Positions 45,680 through 56,625 are shown, numbered from the stretch's first letter. The stretch: DNA of 64,000 nt from Rheinheimera sp. 4Y26 (GCF_025245835.1 NZ_JAOBWS010000009.1:123769-187768), one strand, 5' to 3'. Program-made: numbers and translations. Notes: generated by a model from the sequence alone, not told the origin.

Positions 45680-45890
45680 AAAAATTGAAAGTTTGAGGTT
45701 TTAAGACGCCAACTGTTTGAGACGGCTGACGCTAGCAGCCGTCGAGTTTTGGCGGCGCCTCAAACTTTCAATTTTTAGCGGGCTTTCGAAGGCTCACCGG
45801 GGTGATTTCTTTACGTCTCTTTCTTTGTCAGCAAAGAAAGAGACTCGCCCGCTGGGGCGAGACCCGGCATACGCGCCATGCCGCAGGGCA
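45680..45890. repeat. Foldback repeat cluster before argO
   Basis: A 97-nt foldback unit has perfect 19-bp arms (45680-45698 and 45758-45776) and nested inner pairs CGCCAA/TTGGCG and GACGGCTG/CAGCCGTC. It is followed by a perfect 13-bp hairpin (45815-45827 with 45832-45844) and CTCGCCC/GGGCGAG (45844-45861), then GGCAT/ATGCC. No convincing gene lies here. The arrangement suggests a dispersed palindromic element rather than a simple terminator. Confidence 0.75.
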
Positions 45891-45899
45891 TCAAAATAA

Positions 45900-46499
45900 T
45901 CAAACTACTGCAAGTTTGAAAGCAATCCCTGCCAAAGTCATAGCCACCAAGCCATCAAACACCCGCCAGCGTTTTGGTGAACTCAGGACAACTTTAAGCT
46001 TGGGTGCCAAAGCGGTCAGGCTGCTAAACCAGCATAAAGAAGCCAGGCAAGCGCCGACCGTGAACCAACCCGGTTGTGGCTGCAAAGTGCCCACACCACC
46101 AATCAGCACCACAGTGTCCAGATACACATGAGGGTTGAGCAAAGTAATGGCCAAAGCGGTCACAGCGGTTTTTGGCCAGGGTTGCACCTGTATTTGTTGG
46201 TTGGCCAGCAAACCTTCGTTACCTTGCCAGGCACGGCGGGCGGCGCCGTAAGAGAGCCACAGCAGCATCAACACACCACACCAGGTGAGCACCGGCACCA
46301 GCGGCGGCAATATTTGTTGTAACCACTGCACACTATAAACCCCGGTGATAATCAGCAGCGCGTCACAGCTGATACATACCAGCGCTATCACCAGCCGGTT
46401 GGCGCCGGCCATACTTTGGCTCAGCACCCAGATATTTTGTGCGCCAATGGCCACTATCAGGCTCAAACCAACGGTAAAACCGGTAAAAAATGACAACAT
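45900..46499 (-). CDS. argO: LysE/ArgO family amino acid exporter
   Basis: Exports basic amino acids, in E. coli arginine, through the inner membrane. The 199-residue protein has about six membrane helices, the N-terminal GLSLIVAIGAQNIWVL signature and the NPHVYLDTVVLIGG motif. AGGAG precedes the ATG at 46499. It is divergent from an ArgP-like regulator, the E. coli argO-argP arrangement, which supports the name. Confidence 0.9.
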   Translation of the reverse strand: MLSFFTGFTVGLSLIVAIGAQNIWVLSQSMAGANRLVIALVCISCDALLIITGVYSVQWLQQILPPLVPVLTWCGVLMLLWLSYGAARRAWQGNEGLLANQQIQVQPWPKTAVTALAITLLNPHVYLDTVVLIGGVGTLQPQPGWFTVGACLASLCWFSSLTALAPKLKVVLSSPKRWRVFDGLVAMTLAGIAFKLAVV

Positions 46500-46690
46500 A
46501 GGGCGCTCCTCAAAAAAGCCGTGGGCAAAGCTGGTATCGGGGTGAACAATCGCTGCGCTAATCGCAGCCAGAACTGCGATTGGACGGCTAAAGACCCATT
46601 TCAGATCTGTCAGTCAACACTGGTCAGAGTGTAAAGAATCGCACTAGAATGAATCCAACGAATAATTTTTAGCCTACATGAGTTTTAATC

Positions 46691-47572
46691 ATGATTGATT
46701 ATCGGCTATTACAAGCGCTGGCGGCTGTGATTGAACAACAGGGTTTTGAAAAAGCAGCGTTGCAGCTGTGTTTAACCCAGTCGGCCGTTAGCCGGCGCAT
46801 TAAACAACTGGAGTTTTTATTGGGTCAGCCGGTGTTGCTGCGCACTTCACCTCCTGTGGCCACTGCTGCAGGCCAGCGGCTGCTGAATCATTTGCAACAG
46901 GTGCGGCAAATGGAAGCTGCATTAGGGCTCAGTGACGACACCGAGCAGATGCTGGTGCGGCTGGCTACCAATGCCGATTCTTTGGCTACCTGGTTGCCAG
47001 AGGCGCTGGTATTGCCGGAACACCCCGGCGTGCAGTTTGATTTAGTGGTGGAAGATCAGTCGGTTGGTTTAAAGCGCATGAAACAGGGCGAGGTGATGGC
47101 TTGTGTTTGTGACGCCGCCCAGCCGGTGAATGGTGGGGCCGTGTTGTATCTGGGGGCGCTGCGCTACCGCGCTGTCGCCAGTGTGGATTTTGTCAAAAAG
47201 CATCAGCTCGATGAAAATCTGCCAGCCAAAATAGCCGCTGTGCCCTGTATGGTGTTTAGCCAGCACGATCAGCTGCAACATCAATATCTGCAGGATATCG
47301 CAGGTGCCAGCCCACAGCGGGTGCATTTATGCCCATCCTCTGAGGGGTTTGTGCGTGCTGTGCAGGCTGGTTTAGGTTTTGGCTTATTGCCGGAGCAACA
47401 ATGTCGGCATTTGCTTGATGCAGAGCAACTGATTGATTTATCTCCCGGTTATTATCTGGATACACCTTTGTACTGGCATTATTGGCAAACTGAAAGCCCG
47501 CTGCTGCAGCTATTGCGACAGCGGGTTGAGCAAACAGCTAAACAGTATTTAGTTCAGCCAGCATTGTTGTGA
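46691..47572 (+). CDS. argP: LysR-family regulator ArgP
   Basis: ArgP (IciA) activates argO in response to arginine and lysine. The 293-residue protein has the LysR helix-turn-helix (FEKAALQLCLTQSAVSRRIKQLE) and the C-terminal ligand-binding domain. It shares a 191-nt divergent upstream region with argO. Divergence and the exporter partner make ArgP the best assignment. Confidence 0.9.
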   Translation: MIDYRLLQALAAVIEQQGFEKAALQLCLTQSAVSRRIKQLEFLLGQPVLLRTSPPVATAAGQRLLNHLQQVRQMEAALGLSDDTEQMLVRLATNADSLATWLPEALVLPEHPGVQFDLVVEDQSVGLKRMKQGEVMACVCDAAQPVNGGAVLYLGALRYRAVASVDFVKKHQLDENLPAKIAAVPCMVFSQHDQLQHQYLQDIAGASPQRVHLCPSSEGFVRAVQAGLGFGLLPEQQCRHLLDAEQLIDLSPGYYLDTPLYWHYWQTESPLLQLLRQRVEQTAKQYLVQPALL

Positions 47573-47602
47573 GCACCGGCGATCACCGGCAGTTCAGCTG
47601 CT

Positions 47603-48490
47603 TTAAAGCGCCTGAGCGGGTGATGATGCGAATGCGGGTGCTTTGGCTGTTGTGGCAGTACCCCGCCAGCGCCATAACAACCAAAGCGCCAGACAATCCA
47701 CCAGCAACGCAAAAACACTGGCCTCAGCACCAAAATGGCCACCGGTCAGCCAGTCTGGTTGCGCTTGCAGTTGAGGTAATAACCAGCCGTTATGTTCATA
47801 ACCACTGACCTGAAAACCCAGCAGATAACCTTGTGCCCAGTTCCAGCCAAAATGTAGCCCCAGGGGTAAAGCTAAACTGCGGGTTTTGAGATAAGCCAGG
47901 CCAAAGAGTAAAGACGCTAATGCCAAATCCAGTGACGCCACCACTTTAGCACTGCCTGTAAGGCCAGGATTGTCCCAATGACCTAACGCAAAAACCGTGG
48001 CAAACAACAGCTGGGTAGGCCAGATGCCTATGCCATCCAGCAGGCGCTGAAACACAAAACCACGGTATAACAGCTCTTCCAGCGCTGCTGCTATCAATAA
48101 CAAATAAGCACCATAGATTAAATCTGAGGCTTGAAACTTAGGGTTCAGGCTAAAACTGACGGTGGCGCAACTCCACATCAGCGCCGCTATCAGCAACATC
48201 ATCAACACGCCGGCACCGGTGCCCAGCAGCAACTGTTGCCACCAGGTTTTGTTCAGTTGCAAACCTAAGTCACTGAAGTGCTGCCGGCGCAGCAATAAAC
48301 AACACCAGCTCACCAGCAATAAAAACAGCAGTGCCAGCGGTTCCAATTGAGTGGTGCTGGCACCAAGGCTTGCCAGCCAGTTTTTTGTGGGTTTATACAG
48401 CTGCTGTGATACAACCAGAATGGCCACAAACACCAGCACCCACCAGCCGTTTCTCAGTTGTTGTTGGCTATTAAAAAAAATTTTGTTCAT
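47603..48490 (-). CDS. CPBP family intramembrane metalloprotease
   Basis: CAAX-protease/bacteriocin-processing type membrane protease, with no known substrate here. The ATG at 48490 gives 295 residues with about eight membrane segments. The active-site motifs EELLYRG (Glu138, Glu139, Arg143), the FALGH helix and HFGWNW are all present. The frame extends to 48571 but the extra residues show no family similarity. It is convergent with argP. The 283-nt gap to the next gene holds nothing I can identify except presumed divergent promoters. Confidence 0.88.
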   Translation of the reverse strand: MNKIFFNSQQQLRNGWWVLVFVAILVVSQQLYKPTKNWLASLGASTTQLEPLALLFLLLVSWCCLLLRRQHFSDLGLQLNKTWWQQLLLGTGAGVLMMLLIAALMWSCATVSFSLNPKFQASDLIYGAYLLLIAAALEELLYRGFVFQRLLDGIGIWPTQLLFATVFALGHWDNPGLTGSAKVVASLDLALASLLFGLAYLKTRSLALPLGLHFGWNWAQGYLLGFQVSGYEHNGWLLPQLQAQPDWLTGGHFGAEASVFALLVDCLALWLLWRWRGTATTAKAPAFASSPAQAL

Positions 48491-48773
48491 ACAATCTGTC
48501 CGTTTATTGGAATGATATTTCGGATAAGGTGCCCACCAGGGCAGGTGCGGGTGGCAAGTTAAATGCCACAAAAAATATTATTTATATTCAGTTGGTTAGG
48601 TGTGTTTCTGTTTTGGTTTTTCGGCAGAACCACCAGTTAATGGTCATTTATGTAATAAAGTGGTTACAATGGCGAAAAATGATTGCTGAGCAATGAGTTA
48701 CAGCTACAAAGTGGTCAAATTTTTCTGGCCTGAAGGGTTTTGTACGGCATTTGGGCCGGTGAAAGGATAAAAA

Positions 48774-49316
48774 ATGGCAGATTTTGTATTACAACCTGTG
48801 TTAACCGGCAAACAGATCACGTTATTGCCATTACAAGCCGATGATTTTGAAGCGCTGTTTCAGGCCGCCAGCGACCCCTTGATCTGGCAGCAGCACCCTG
48901 AGCCAAACCGTTATCAGCGGGAGGTATTTGCGCGTTTTTTTGACAGTGGCATTCAATCCGGCAGCGCTTTTAAAGTGGTGGATAACCAAAGTGGTTTTAT
49001 CATTGGCTCCAGCCGTTATTACGATATCAATCTGCCAGAGCGTGAACTGGCAATAGGCTACAGCTTTTTGGCGCGCAGCCATTGGGGCGGGGCTGTGAAC
49101 GGCGAAATGAAACAGCTGATGCTGCAGCATGCTTTTTTACATGTGGATAAAGTCTGGTTGCATATTGGCGCTAACAATATCCGTTCCCGCCGTGCCGTGG
49201 AAAAAATTGGTGGGGTATTTTCCCATCAGGTGGAAGACATCAATGTCGCAGGTGAAACCGAATATAAAGTGCATTATTACCTGACGCCGGCTTTGTATCA
49301 GGCTGCTGTTGAATAG
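48774..49316 (+). CDS. GNAT family N-acetyltransferase
   Basis: Transfers an acetyl group from acetyl-CoA to an unknown amine substrate. The 180-residue protein resembles the RimJ/RimL type: LLPLQADDFEALFQAASDP near the start, GYSFLARSHWGGAVNGEMK in the acetyl-CoA region and ANNIRSRRAVEKIGG in the final helix. An AAGGAT ribosome site precedes the ATG. Confidence 0.88.
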   Translation: MADFVLQPVLTGKQITLLPLQADDFEALFQAASDPLIWQQHPEPNRYQREVFARFFDSGIQSGSAFKVVDNQSGFIIGSSRYYDINLPERELAIGYSFLARSHWGGAVNGEMKQLMLQHAFLHVDKVWLHIGANNIRSRRAVEKIGGVFSHQVEDINVAGETEYKVHYYLTPALYQAAVE

Positions 49317-49370
49317 CCGTGAGCTGTGACAGTCATTTAGCTGGTCAATGAAGCAAGCCAGCAGCAATAA

Positions 49371-49406
49371 AAATGCCGGACTCAACATGGGTTTAGCCCG
49401 GCATTT
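49371..49406 (-). terminator. Terminator after trkA
   Basis: AAATGCCGG and CCGGCATTT pair around an 18-nt loop. On the minus strand the stem is followed by TTTTATT, placed 27 nt after the trkA stop codon. Confidence 0.75.
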
Positions 49407-49432
49407 AAAGTTTAAATTTTGTTTTAAAACAA

Positions 49433-50809
49433 TTAGATAAAAATGGCGCTGACCTGGAATAAACGTTCCACTTCACCGATAAACTTTTTATCCACTAAAA
49501 ACAAAATCACATGGTCGTCGGTTTCTATGACAGTGGCGTCGTGGCCAATCATCACTTCGTCACCCCGCACTATGGCGCCTATGGTGCAGCCCGGCGGCAG
49601 TTTAATTTTGCCGATGGCCTGACCCACCACTTTAGAGGTGGTTTTATCACCATGTGCTATCGCTTCAATGGCTTCGGCGGCACCCCGGCGTAACGAATAC
49701 ACGTTCACAATATCGCCACGGCGCACGTGGGTTAACAAAGCGGAAATAGTGGCTTGTTGTGGCGACACCGCAATATCTACTTCACCACCTTGCAGCAAAT
49801 CTACATAAGCGCCGCGTTTAATCAGCACCATGGTTTTTTGCGCGCCCATCCGTTTGGCCAGCATGGCCGACATAATGTTGGCTTCATCGTCGTTGGTCAC
49901 AGCTAAAAACACGTCCACCTGATCGATGTTTTCTTCCTGCAACAATTCAGGGTCGGAGGCATCACCGGCATACACCACAGTGTTTTCCAGCGTGCTGGAT
50001 AAATATTCGGCCCGCTCTTTACTGCGCTCGATGAGCTTCACACTGTGGGTTTTTTCCAGCGCTTTGGCCAAACCAAAACCCACGTTACCGCCGCCGGCAA
50101 TCATTATGCGGCGGTAGCTGTTTTCCAGCTTTTGCAGTTCGCTCATGACAGCGCGGATATGTTTGGTGGCCGCGACAAAAAACACTTCGTCGTCGGCTTC
50201 AATAATAGTGGTGCCAATAGGTTTAATGGCATGACCCCGACGGTAAATTGCCGCTACCCGGGCATCAATATGTGGCATATGTTCACGCAGCGTGGACAGG
50301 GCATGACCTACCAGCAAACCGCCGTAATAAGCTTTCACCGCCACTAAACTTACTTTACCACCGGCAAATTCCACCACCTGCAAGGCGCCAGGGTAGTCGA
50401 TTAAACGGCGGATATAGTCGGTGACCAGGGTTTCCGGCGCGATAAAGTGATCAACCGGCATATCGTCTTTATTAAACAGCTGATCGCGGTATTTGATGTA
50501 TTGGTTGGTGCGGATACGCGCCACTTTGGTTGGGGTGTTAAAAATACTGTAAGCCACCTGACAAGCCACAATATTCACTTCGTCGCTGTTAGTCACCGCA
50601 ATAATCATATCGGCATCTTCTGCGCCGGCTTTTTTCAGGATATCCGGATGAGCGCTGTGGCCATGCACCACCTGCAAATCCAGTTTATCCTGCAAAGCTC
50701 TGAGTTTGTCGGCGTTAATGTCGACCACAGTAATGTCGTTTTCTTCACCCACCAGGTTTTCCGCCAAAGTGGCACCAACCTGACCTGCACCCAGAATGAT
50801 AATTTTCAT
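49433..50809 (-). CDS. trkA: Trk potassium uptake system peripheral protein TrkA
   Basis: NAD-binding regulatory subunit of the TrkH/TrkG potassium channel. The 458-residue protein (same length as E. coli) has two repeats of an RCK N domain, seen in [16 protein letters not shown] at the start and [17 protein letters not shown] in the middle, each followed by a C domain. It overlaps rsmB by 4 nt in the conserved def-fmt-rsmB-trkA operon. trkH is not in the window. Confidence 0.97.
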   Translation of the reverse strand: MKIIILGAGQVGATLAENLVGEENDITVVDINADKLRALQDKLDLQVVHGHSAHPDILKKAGAEDADMIIAVTNSDEVNIVACQVAYSIFNTPTKVARIRTNQYIKYRDQLFNKDDMPVDHFIAPETLVTDYIRRLIDYPGALQVVEFAGGKVSLVAVKAYYGGLLVGHALSTLREHMPHIDARVAAIYRRGHAIKPIGTTIIEADDEVFFVAATKHIRAVMSELQKLENSYRRIMIAGGGNVGFGLAKALEKTHSVKLIERSKERAEYLSSTLENTVVYAGDASDPELLQEENIDQVDVFLAVTNDDEANIMSAMLAKRMGAQKTMVLIKRGAYVDLLQGGEVDIAVSPQQATISALLTHVRRGDIVNVYSLRRGAAEAIEAIAHGDKTTSKVVGQAIGKIKLPPGCTIGAIVRGDEVMIGHDATVIETDDHVILFLVDKKFIGEVERLFQVSAIFI

Positions 50810-52107
50810 CCGTTCGCCTTTTTGCTGAGTTTGGCGTAAAAGAAGCCATCGGCTTGTTGTTCGCCAGGCAATATTTGCATTTGACTGTCGTTGATTCCAG
50901 CGCCCAAAGCTACAGCTTCGGCATCAGGGTGATGTGCCAGGAACTGACTGATTTGTTGATGGTTTTCTGCTGGCAACACGCTACAGGTGGCGTACAACAG
51001 CGTGCCGCCCGGTTTTAATAAAGGCCAGATTTGAATAAGAATTTGTTGTTGTAAGGTGGCGAGCGCCTGAATGTCGGCGGCTTTTCTAAGCCAGCGGATA
51101 TCCGGATGACGGCGGATCACACCGGTCGCGGAACAAGGCACATCCAGCAAAATACGGTCAAAGGGCTGACCATCCCACCATTGGCGTGGGGTAGCGGCGT
51201 CTGCGGCTTTAATCTCAGCCTGATGGCCCAAGCGCGTGAGGTTGTCCCGCACTCTGTCCAGGCGTTTCGCGTCTTTATCCAGCGCCAGTACCTGAGCCTG
51301 TGGCGCAATTTCCAGAATATGACCGGTTTTGCCGCCGGGGGCGCAACAGGCATCCAGAATACGTTCGTCGTTTTCTGGTGCCAGAAACAGCGCGGCATAC
51401 TGGGCGGCTAAATCCTGCACGGCAAACCAGCCATCCAGATAACCGGGCAGCAGCACCACATCAGTGGCCTGCGCCAGCAAAATAGCTTGCGGCAAGCCTG
51501 GTTCTGGTTGGCTGAACTCAATAGCTTCGGCCGTTAACGCCTGACAAAACTGTTCGACGCTGCAACGCTGCACGTTTACACGAAGCCAGAGTGGGGCTTT
51601 TTGCTGGTTTGCCGCCAGAATCTGCTGCCACTGCTGTGGGTAAGCTTGTTGCAGTGAATTGACCAGCCAGGACGGATGATTGGTTTGCACCGGCAACGGT
51701 GCCTGACTGACATCAAACAGCTCTGGTTTGCGCTGCACTGAACGCAGCACACCGTTAATTAATTTGGTCATCGACTGACCTTTTAAATAACGGGCGGCTT
51801 CGACTGTTTCACCCACAGCGGCGTGGTCGGGGATACGTAAAAACTTCAGCTGATATATGCCAACATAAATTAAAAACTGCAAAGGTCTTAATTGTTTAAT
51901 CAGTGGTTTAGCCATTAATTGCTGGCAGACAAAATCCAGCAAAGGCAAATGGCGCAGCACACCAAAACAAATTTCCTGTAATAAAGATTTGTCGGCCGGG
52001 TGATCAAATTGCAGCTGGGCTTTGGGCAAAACATCAGACAAAGATTTGCCCTGATCCACCACCTGATAACAACAAGTGGCGGCTACGGCACGCAGGTTAG
52101 CGCTCAT
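50806..52107 (-). CDS. rsmB: 16S rRNA (cytosine967-C5)-methyltransferase
   Basis: Methylates C967 of 16S rRNA. The 433-residue protein has an N-terminal NusB-like RNA-binding domain and a C-terminal SAM domain with [16 protein letters not shown]. The two catalytic cysteines are in DVPCSATG and [10 protein letters not shown]. It overlaps trkA and fmt by 4 nt each, so translation is coupled. Confidence 0.96.
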   Translation of the reverse strand: MSANLRAVAATCCYQVVDQGKSLSDVLPKAQLQFDHPADKSLLQEICFGVLRHLPLLDFVCQQLMAKPLIKQLRPLQFLIYVGIYQLKFLRIPDHAAVGETVEAARYLKGQSMTKLINGVLRSVQRKPELFDVSQAPLPVQTNHPSWLVNSLQQAYPQQWQQILAANQQKAPLWLRVNVQRCSVEQFCQALTAEAIEFSQPEPGLPQAILLAQATDVVLLPGYLDGWFAVQDLAAQYAALFLAPENDERILDACCAPGGKTGHILEIAPQAQVLALDKDAKRLDRVRDNLTRLGHQAEIKAADAATPRQWWDGQPFDRILLDVPCSATGVIRRHPDIRWLRKAADIQALATLQQQILIQIWPLLKPGGTLLYATCSVLPAENHQQISQFLAHHPDAEAVALGAGINDSQMQILPGEQQADGFFYAKLSKKANG

Positions 52108-53057
52108 GCTGAAACACCCAGTACTTGCCCAACAGGAAACCAGTCCGCACGGCCATTAATAAAATCGGCCACTGCCATGGCTTTTTTACCAGGCGGTTGC
52201 AGCTGCTCCAGCACTAAAGCGCCATCGCTGGTCGCAATCACAATGCCTTTTTTGTCCACTTTCAATACTGTGCCGGGCGTTGCTGCCTGTGTCAGAGGTT
52301 CCACTCTGGCCTGCCAGATTTTTAATTGCTGGTTGCCAAGCTGCAGGTAGCTGACCGGCCATGGGTTAAAAGCACGGATTTCACGCTCCAGCGCTGCTGC
52401 TGCTTTATGAAAATCGAGTTGGGCTTCTTCTTTACTGAGTTTTTCAGCGTAGTTGGCTTTGGCGTCATCCTGCGCCACTGCTTTTTGCTGCAGTGCCGGT
52501 AAGTCCTGTAAAGCGTCCAGCAAAGCTTTGGGGCCAACCTCAGCCAGTTTTTCATACAGGCTGGCGGAAGTGTCGTTTGGCTCAATGGGTAAAGTGGCGA
52601 TGCTCAGCATAGCGCCTGTGTCTAAACCTTCGTCCATTTGCATGATGGTGACGCCGGTTTGGGCATCACCCGCCCATAAAGCTCGTTGAATAGGCGCAGC
52701 ACCACGCCAGCGTGGCAGTATAGAACCATGCACATTAATACAACCCAGTTTGGGTGTGCCGAGTACCACGGCAGGTAAAATCAGGCCATAAGCCACCACC
52801 ACCATCAGGTCGGCGTTTAAGGCGGCAAGTTCTGCCTGCGCTTTGGCTTTTTTCAATGACTTGGGCTGATAGACCGGAATATCGTGTTGTAGCGCCAACT
52901 GTTTTACCGGACTGGCCTGAAGCTGTTGACCACGGCCGGCAGGGCGGTCGGGCTGACTGTAAACCGCAACCACTTCATGTTCTGAGTTCAGCAAAGCCTG
53001 CAAGTGGCGGGCGGCAAAATCCGGTGTACCGGCAAAAATAATGCGTAATGGAGTCAC
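52104..53057 (-). CDS. fmt: Methionyl-tRNA formyltransferase
   Basis: Formylates initiator Met-tRNA. The 317-residue protein has the N-terminal [15 protein letters not shown] and the catalytic [17 protein letters not shown] loop, followed by the C-terminal tRNA-binding OB domain. It is 18 nt downstream of def, its functional partner in N-formyl-methionine metabolism. Confidence 0.97.
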   Translation of the reverse strand: MTPLRIIFAGTPDFAARHLQALLNSEHEVVAVYSQPDRPAGRGQQLQASPVKQLALQHDIPVYQPKSLKKAKAQAELAALNADLMVVVAYGLILPAVVLGTPKLGCINVHGSILPRWRGAAPIQRALWAGDAQTGVTIMQMDEGLDTGAMLSIATLPIEPNDTSASLYEKLAEVGPKALLDALQDLPALQQKAVAQDDAKANYAEKLSKEEAQLDFHKAAAALEREIRAFNPWPVSYLQLGNQQLKIWQARVEPLTQAATPGTVLKVDKKGIVIATSDGALVLEQLQPPGKKAMAVADFINGRADWFPVGQVLGVSA

Positions 53058-53075
53058 GGCAATTCCTGTGATGGC

Positions 53076-53582
53076 TTAACGAGCCGCGTTACGGGCTTCT
53101 TTTTCCAGCTTTTTCTTGATGCGATCGCGTTTTAACGGCGACAGATAATCAATAAAAAGTTTGCCGAGCAGGTGGTCCAGCTCATGTTGCAGGCAAATTG
53201 CCAATAAACCATCAGCCTTCAGTTCAAACCATTCACCTTCCAGGTTCTGCGCTTTGACTGTCACTTCGGCAGCACGCTCTACATTGGCGTAGCTCTGCGG
53301 CACCGACAAACAACCTTCTTCATAGGTGGTGTCGCCACTTTTGCTGGTGATTTCCGGGTTGATAAAAATTTGCGGCTGATCGCGGTTTTCTGAGATGTCG
53401 ATCACCACAACCCGCTGATGTACATTGACTTGTGTTGCAGCTAAGCCTATACCATTTTCATCGTACATGGTTTCAAGCATATCAGCGACCAACTGCCGGA
53501 TTTGCGGGGTTATTTCTGCTACAGGCTTGGCAACTGTACGTAAACGATCGTCTGGGTAATGTAAAACGGTTAAGACTGTCAT
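53076..53582 (-). CDS. def: Peptide deformylase
   Basis: Removes the formyl group from new proteins with a metal ion, usually iron. The 168-residue protein has all three motifs: [18 protein letters not shown] (metal Cys) and [12 protein letters not shown] (metal histidines and catalytic Glu). It is the first gene of the minus-strand def-fmt-rsmB-trkA operon, divergent from the LysM gene. Confidence 0.97.
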   Translation of the reverse strand: MTVLTVLHYPDDRLRTVAKPVAEITPQIRQLVADMLETMYDENGIGLAATQVNVHQRVVVIDISENRDQPQIFINPEITSKSGDTTYEEGCLSVPQSYANVERAAEVTVKAQNLEGEWFELKADGLLAICLQHELDHLLGKLFIDYLSPLKRDRIKKKLEKEARNAAR

Positions 53583-53705
53583 GGCACCTACAAAAATATG
53601 CTTTGTTTAAGTATCTGTGATATGGTCTAATTTTAGCCATTAATCAGCTGTATTAACAGCTTAGTCTGCAATAATTACCACAAGTTCGGGCTCAAGGAAG
53701 CTGGC

Positions 53706-54902
53706 ATGCTCAAAACAATAACAACCTCACTCGCCGCTTTGCTGCTTTGTTATACAAGTTTATCAACAGCGGAAGAATTGGTGCTCAAGGCTGATGCACC
53801 GAAAAATTACACTGTGAAGGAAGGGGACACACTCTGGGACATTTCCGGCATGTATTTGTCCAAGCCATGGTTGTGGCCACAATTGTGGAAACTCAACCCA
53901 CAGGTTGACAACCCGAACCTGATTTACCCCGGTGATGTGCTTAGTTTATCTTTTGACGATGACGGCAATCCTGTGCTGGAAGTCAACGAAGACGCCAATG
54001 TCGTGAAAATTTCTCCGGATACCAGCGCGCCAGTGGCTGAAGCTGAAGTGACGGCGAGCGAAGAAAGCACAGAAATGAGCCGGCCTGAAGGCTACAAAAA
54101 ACTGTCGCCGCAACAACGTAAAACGATGAAGTCGACCAAAGCAGTGACAACTCTGCCACTGAAGATGATCCGGCCTTTCCTGACTTACGAGCAGGCACTG
54201 AGTGAAAGCGACATTAACAAGCTGCCTTATGTGTTAGGTGCAAACGACCAGGTTAAAAACTCGATTAAAGAACATGTGCTTTATGTACGTGGTGAGCTTG
54301 AATTAGGCGCCAGTTATGGCATTTACCGCAAAGGTAAAGCTTATATCGACCCGCAAAGCGAAGACTTATTGGGTTACGAAACCATTCTGGTTGCTACTGC
54401 CAAAGTATTCCGTCCGGGCAGTAAAGAGAATAACGAACCAGCTTCGGTGCAGGTAATTGATGTTAAACAGGAAATTCGTCAGGGCGACAAACTGTTACCT
54501 GCGGCGGATGGCCAGTCGTTACCGGCGTTTTTTGTGATGAAAAAACCGGAAAAGTCGATTGAAGGTGTGATTATCGACACTACTTCAGACCTGCGAGAGT
54601 TTTCCAAATGGGACATTGTAGTGCTGAACAAAGGTTTGATTGACGATGTTGCTCCTGGCCATATGTTCTCAATCTACCGGAATTCACCAGCAGTAGTGGA
54701 CACAAAACGTGGCCCTGTATATCTGACGGATGCCAGTAAATACGAAAAAATGACAGGTGGCATTGATGGTGAAGTGCTGCAAATGCCTAAGGAAAAAATC
54801 GGTAACCTGATGGTATTTAAAGTGTCAGACCGTGTCAGCTTTGCCATTGTGACCGGCACTCGTCAGCCAATCAGGGTTGGAGATTTAATCGGCGATATTT
54901 AA
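53706..54902 (+). CDS. LysM peptidoglycan-binding domain protein
   Basis: A secreted cell-wall-associated protein of unknown role. The 398-residue protein has a signal peptide (ITTSLAALLLCYTSLSTA) and one LysM module (about residues 33-80, YTVKEGDTLWDISGMYL and LNPQ...NLIYPGD). A long C-terminal region without a domain I recognise follows. It lies between def and dprA in many gammaproteobacteria, so it is a conserved neighbour and not an import. Confidence 0.9.
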   Translation: MLKTITTSLAALLLCYTSLSTAEELVLKADAPKNYTVKEGDTLWDISGMYLSKPWLWPQLWKLNPQVDNPNLIYPGDVLSLSFDDDGNPVLEVNEDANVVKISPDTSAPVAEAEVTASEESTEMSRPEGYKKLSPQQRKTMKSTKAVTTLPLKMIRPFLTYEQALSESDINKLPYVLGANDQVKNSIKEHVLYVRGELELGASYGIYRKGKAYIDPQSEDLLGYETILVATAKVFRPGSKENNEPASVQVIDVKQEIRQGDKLLPAADGQSLPAFFVMKKPEKSIEGVIIDTTSDLREFSKWDIVVLNKGLIDDVAPGHMFSIYRNSPAVVDTKRGPVYLTDASKYEKMTGGIDGEVLQMPKEKIGNLMVFKVSDRVSFAIVTGTRQPIRVGDLIGDI

Positions 54903-54927
54903 CGGCGATTCAGCCAATGGGGGGATC

Positions 54928-56019
54928 ATGGATGATCTGCGCCAATGGCTGGCTCTGGCATCGGTACCTGGCATGGATTTGCCAAGGTACCAACGTCTGA
55001 TCCAGTCGATACCATTTTCGGAATTCTTCAGCGCCAGTCCGGCGCAATTACAAAGTTACGGTTTAACTGAACTGCAAAGCCAGATGCTGCTCACCCCACA
55101 GCACCAGCGTATCGATGCAGCTTTGCAATGGCTCGAACAAAACCCGGACCGCCATTTTATTTCCTGCCTTGACCCCCGTTATCCGCCCTTATTAAAACAA
55201 ATTAAACAGCCACCACTGGCTTTGTTTGTGGAAGGTCAGCTCGATGTATTGAGTAAAGCCGCTGTTGCCATGGTGGGCAGCAGAGAACCTACACCAACGG
55301 GCCGGCAGATTGCCTTTGATTTTGCAGCTGAGCTGTGCCGGGCAGGTTTTAGTATCGTCAGTGGCCTGGCGCGGGGCATCGATGGTTGTGCTCATCAGGG
55401 CGCGTTGTCGGCCAATGGCACTACCATCGCTGTGCTGGGTAATGGCTTGTCACATATTTATCCGAAGCAGCATGCCAAACTCACAGCGCAGGTGCGGGAA
55501 AGTGGCGCCCTGGTGTCGGAATATTTGCCGGACGAAGCGCCCCGCACTATGTTTTTCCCACTCAGAAACCGTATTGTGGTTGGGCTGAGTCTGGGCACCC
55601 TGGTGGTGGAAGCGGCGGAAAAAAGCGGTTCACTGATCAGTGCCAATTACGCAGCCGAATACAGCAGGGAGGTGTTTGCCGTACCCGGTTCTATTTTTAA
55701 TCCGCTGGCGGCAGGTTGCCATCAATTAATTTTGCAGGGTGCTAAATTAACCCGTTCCGTGGCCGATATTATCGAAGAGTTAGCGATTTTTCTGCCGGCA
55801 AAACCGTCTAAACAAATGCTACGTAAAAATAATTGTCAGCAAGGCTTGTTCGAACACAGCTTGTTGGCTAACGTAGGAGATGAGGCGACGGCAATAGATG
55901 TGATTGCATCACGTGCTGGTATGCCGATCGCTGACGTAACCATTATGCTGCTGGAGCTGGAATTGTCCGGTGAAGTGGCTGTAGTACCTGGTGGCTACAT
56001 TCGAGTGAGGAGGGCCTGA
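54928..56019 (+). CDS. dprA: DNA-processing protein DprA (Smf)
   Basis: Loads RecA onto incoming single-stranded DNA in natural transformation. The 363-residue protein has an N-terminal SAM-like helical domain. The Rossmann-like DprA core has [16 protein letters not shown] and [21 protein letters not shown], and a C-terminal winged helix ends at GGYIRVRRA. It lies 25 nt after the LysM gene and 2 nt before smg. Confidence 0.96.
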   Translation: MDDLRQWLALASVPGMDLPRYQRLIQSIPFSEFFSASPAQLQSYGLTELQSQMLLTPQHQRIDAALQWLEQNPDRHFISCLDPRYPPLLKQIKQPPLALFVEGQLDVLSKAAVAMVGSREPTPTGRQIAFDFAAELCRAGFSIVSGLARGIDGCAHQGALSANGTTIAVLGNGLSHIYPKQHAKLTAQVRESGALVSEYLPDEAPRTMFFPLRNRIVVGLSLGTLVVEAAEKSGSLISANYAAEYSREVFAVPGSIFNPLAAGCHQLILQGAKLTRSVADIIEELAIFLPAKPSKQMLRKNNCQQGLFEHSLLANVGDEATAIDVIASRAGMPIADVTIMLLELELSGEVAVVPGGYIRVRRA

Positions 56020-56021
56020 TT

Positions 56022-56495
56022 ATGTTTGATATCCTCGTCTACCTGTTCGAAAACTATATCCATAATGAATCAGAAATTTATGTTAATCAGGCTGATCTGA
56101 CCCGCGAGCTGGTCAAAGCTGGTTTCCATGATGATGATATTTTTAAAGCCCTGCGTTGGCTGGAAAATCTGTCCAAACTGCAGGAAAGCCATGTCAAACC
56201 TTACTTAACCAAAACCAATTCAACAGCAGTGCGTATTTTTACTGCTGATGAGCAACGTAAGCTGGATGCGGAGTGCCGCGGATTCCTGCTGTTCCTCGAA
56301 CAAATTAACGTGCTGGACTTACCAACCCGCGAAATGGTGTTAGACCGGGTGATGGATTTAGATAGCAAAGAAGTGAATCTGGAAGATTTAAAATGGGTGG
56401 TGTTGATGGTGTTGTTTAACGCACCGGGTCATGAAACTGCTTATGCCCAGATGGAAGATTTAATTTTTGAAGAACCCACAGGGCCGCTGCATTAG
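56022..56495 (+). CDS. smg: Smg family protein (DUF494)
   Basis: A conserved small acidic protein found beside dprA with no established biochemical role. The 157-residue protein starts [19 protein letters not shown] and matches the E. coli Smg length (157). Its stop codon lies inside the stem of the following terminator. Confidence 0.94.
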   Translation: MFDILVYLFENYIHNESEIYVNQADLTRELVKAGFHDDDIFKALRWLENLSKLQESHVKPYLTKTNSTAVRIFTADEQRKLDAECRGFLLFLEQINVLDLPTREMVLDRVMDLDSKEVNLEDLKWVVLMVLFNAPGHETAYAQMEDLIFEEPTGPLH

Positions 56496-56506
56496 CGGCC
56501 TTTTTT
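56482..56506 (+). terminator. Terminator overlapping the smg stop codon
   Basis: GGCCGCT, loop GCATT and AGCGGCC with a T run; the stop codon TAG (56493-56495) is within the hairpin, so a terminating ribosome could affect its folding. Confidence 0.85.
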
Positions 56507-56625
56507 CTGCCTGGCCTGACGTTCGTTGCAGCATAGCGTTGTACAATCAGCCTTATTGATTTGCCGCTACAGCTGCCTTCGTTACTATGCGATAATCCAT
56601 TTATTCTGTTAGTCGGTTATCACTG

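Noticed and set aside
45717..45899. Open frames across the foldback cluster before argO
   Set aside because: They are produced by the palindromes themselves and have no start signals.
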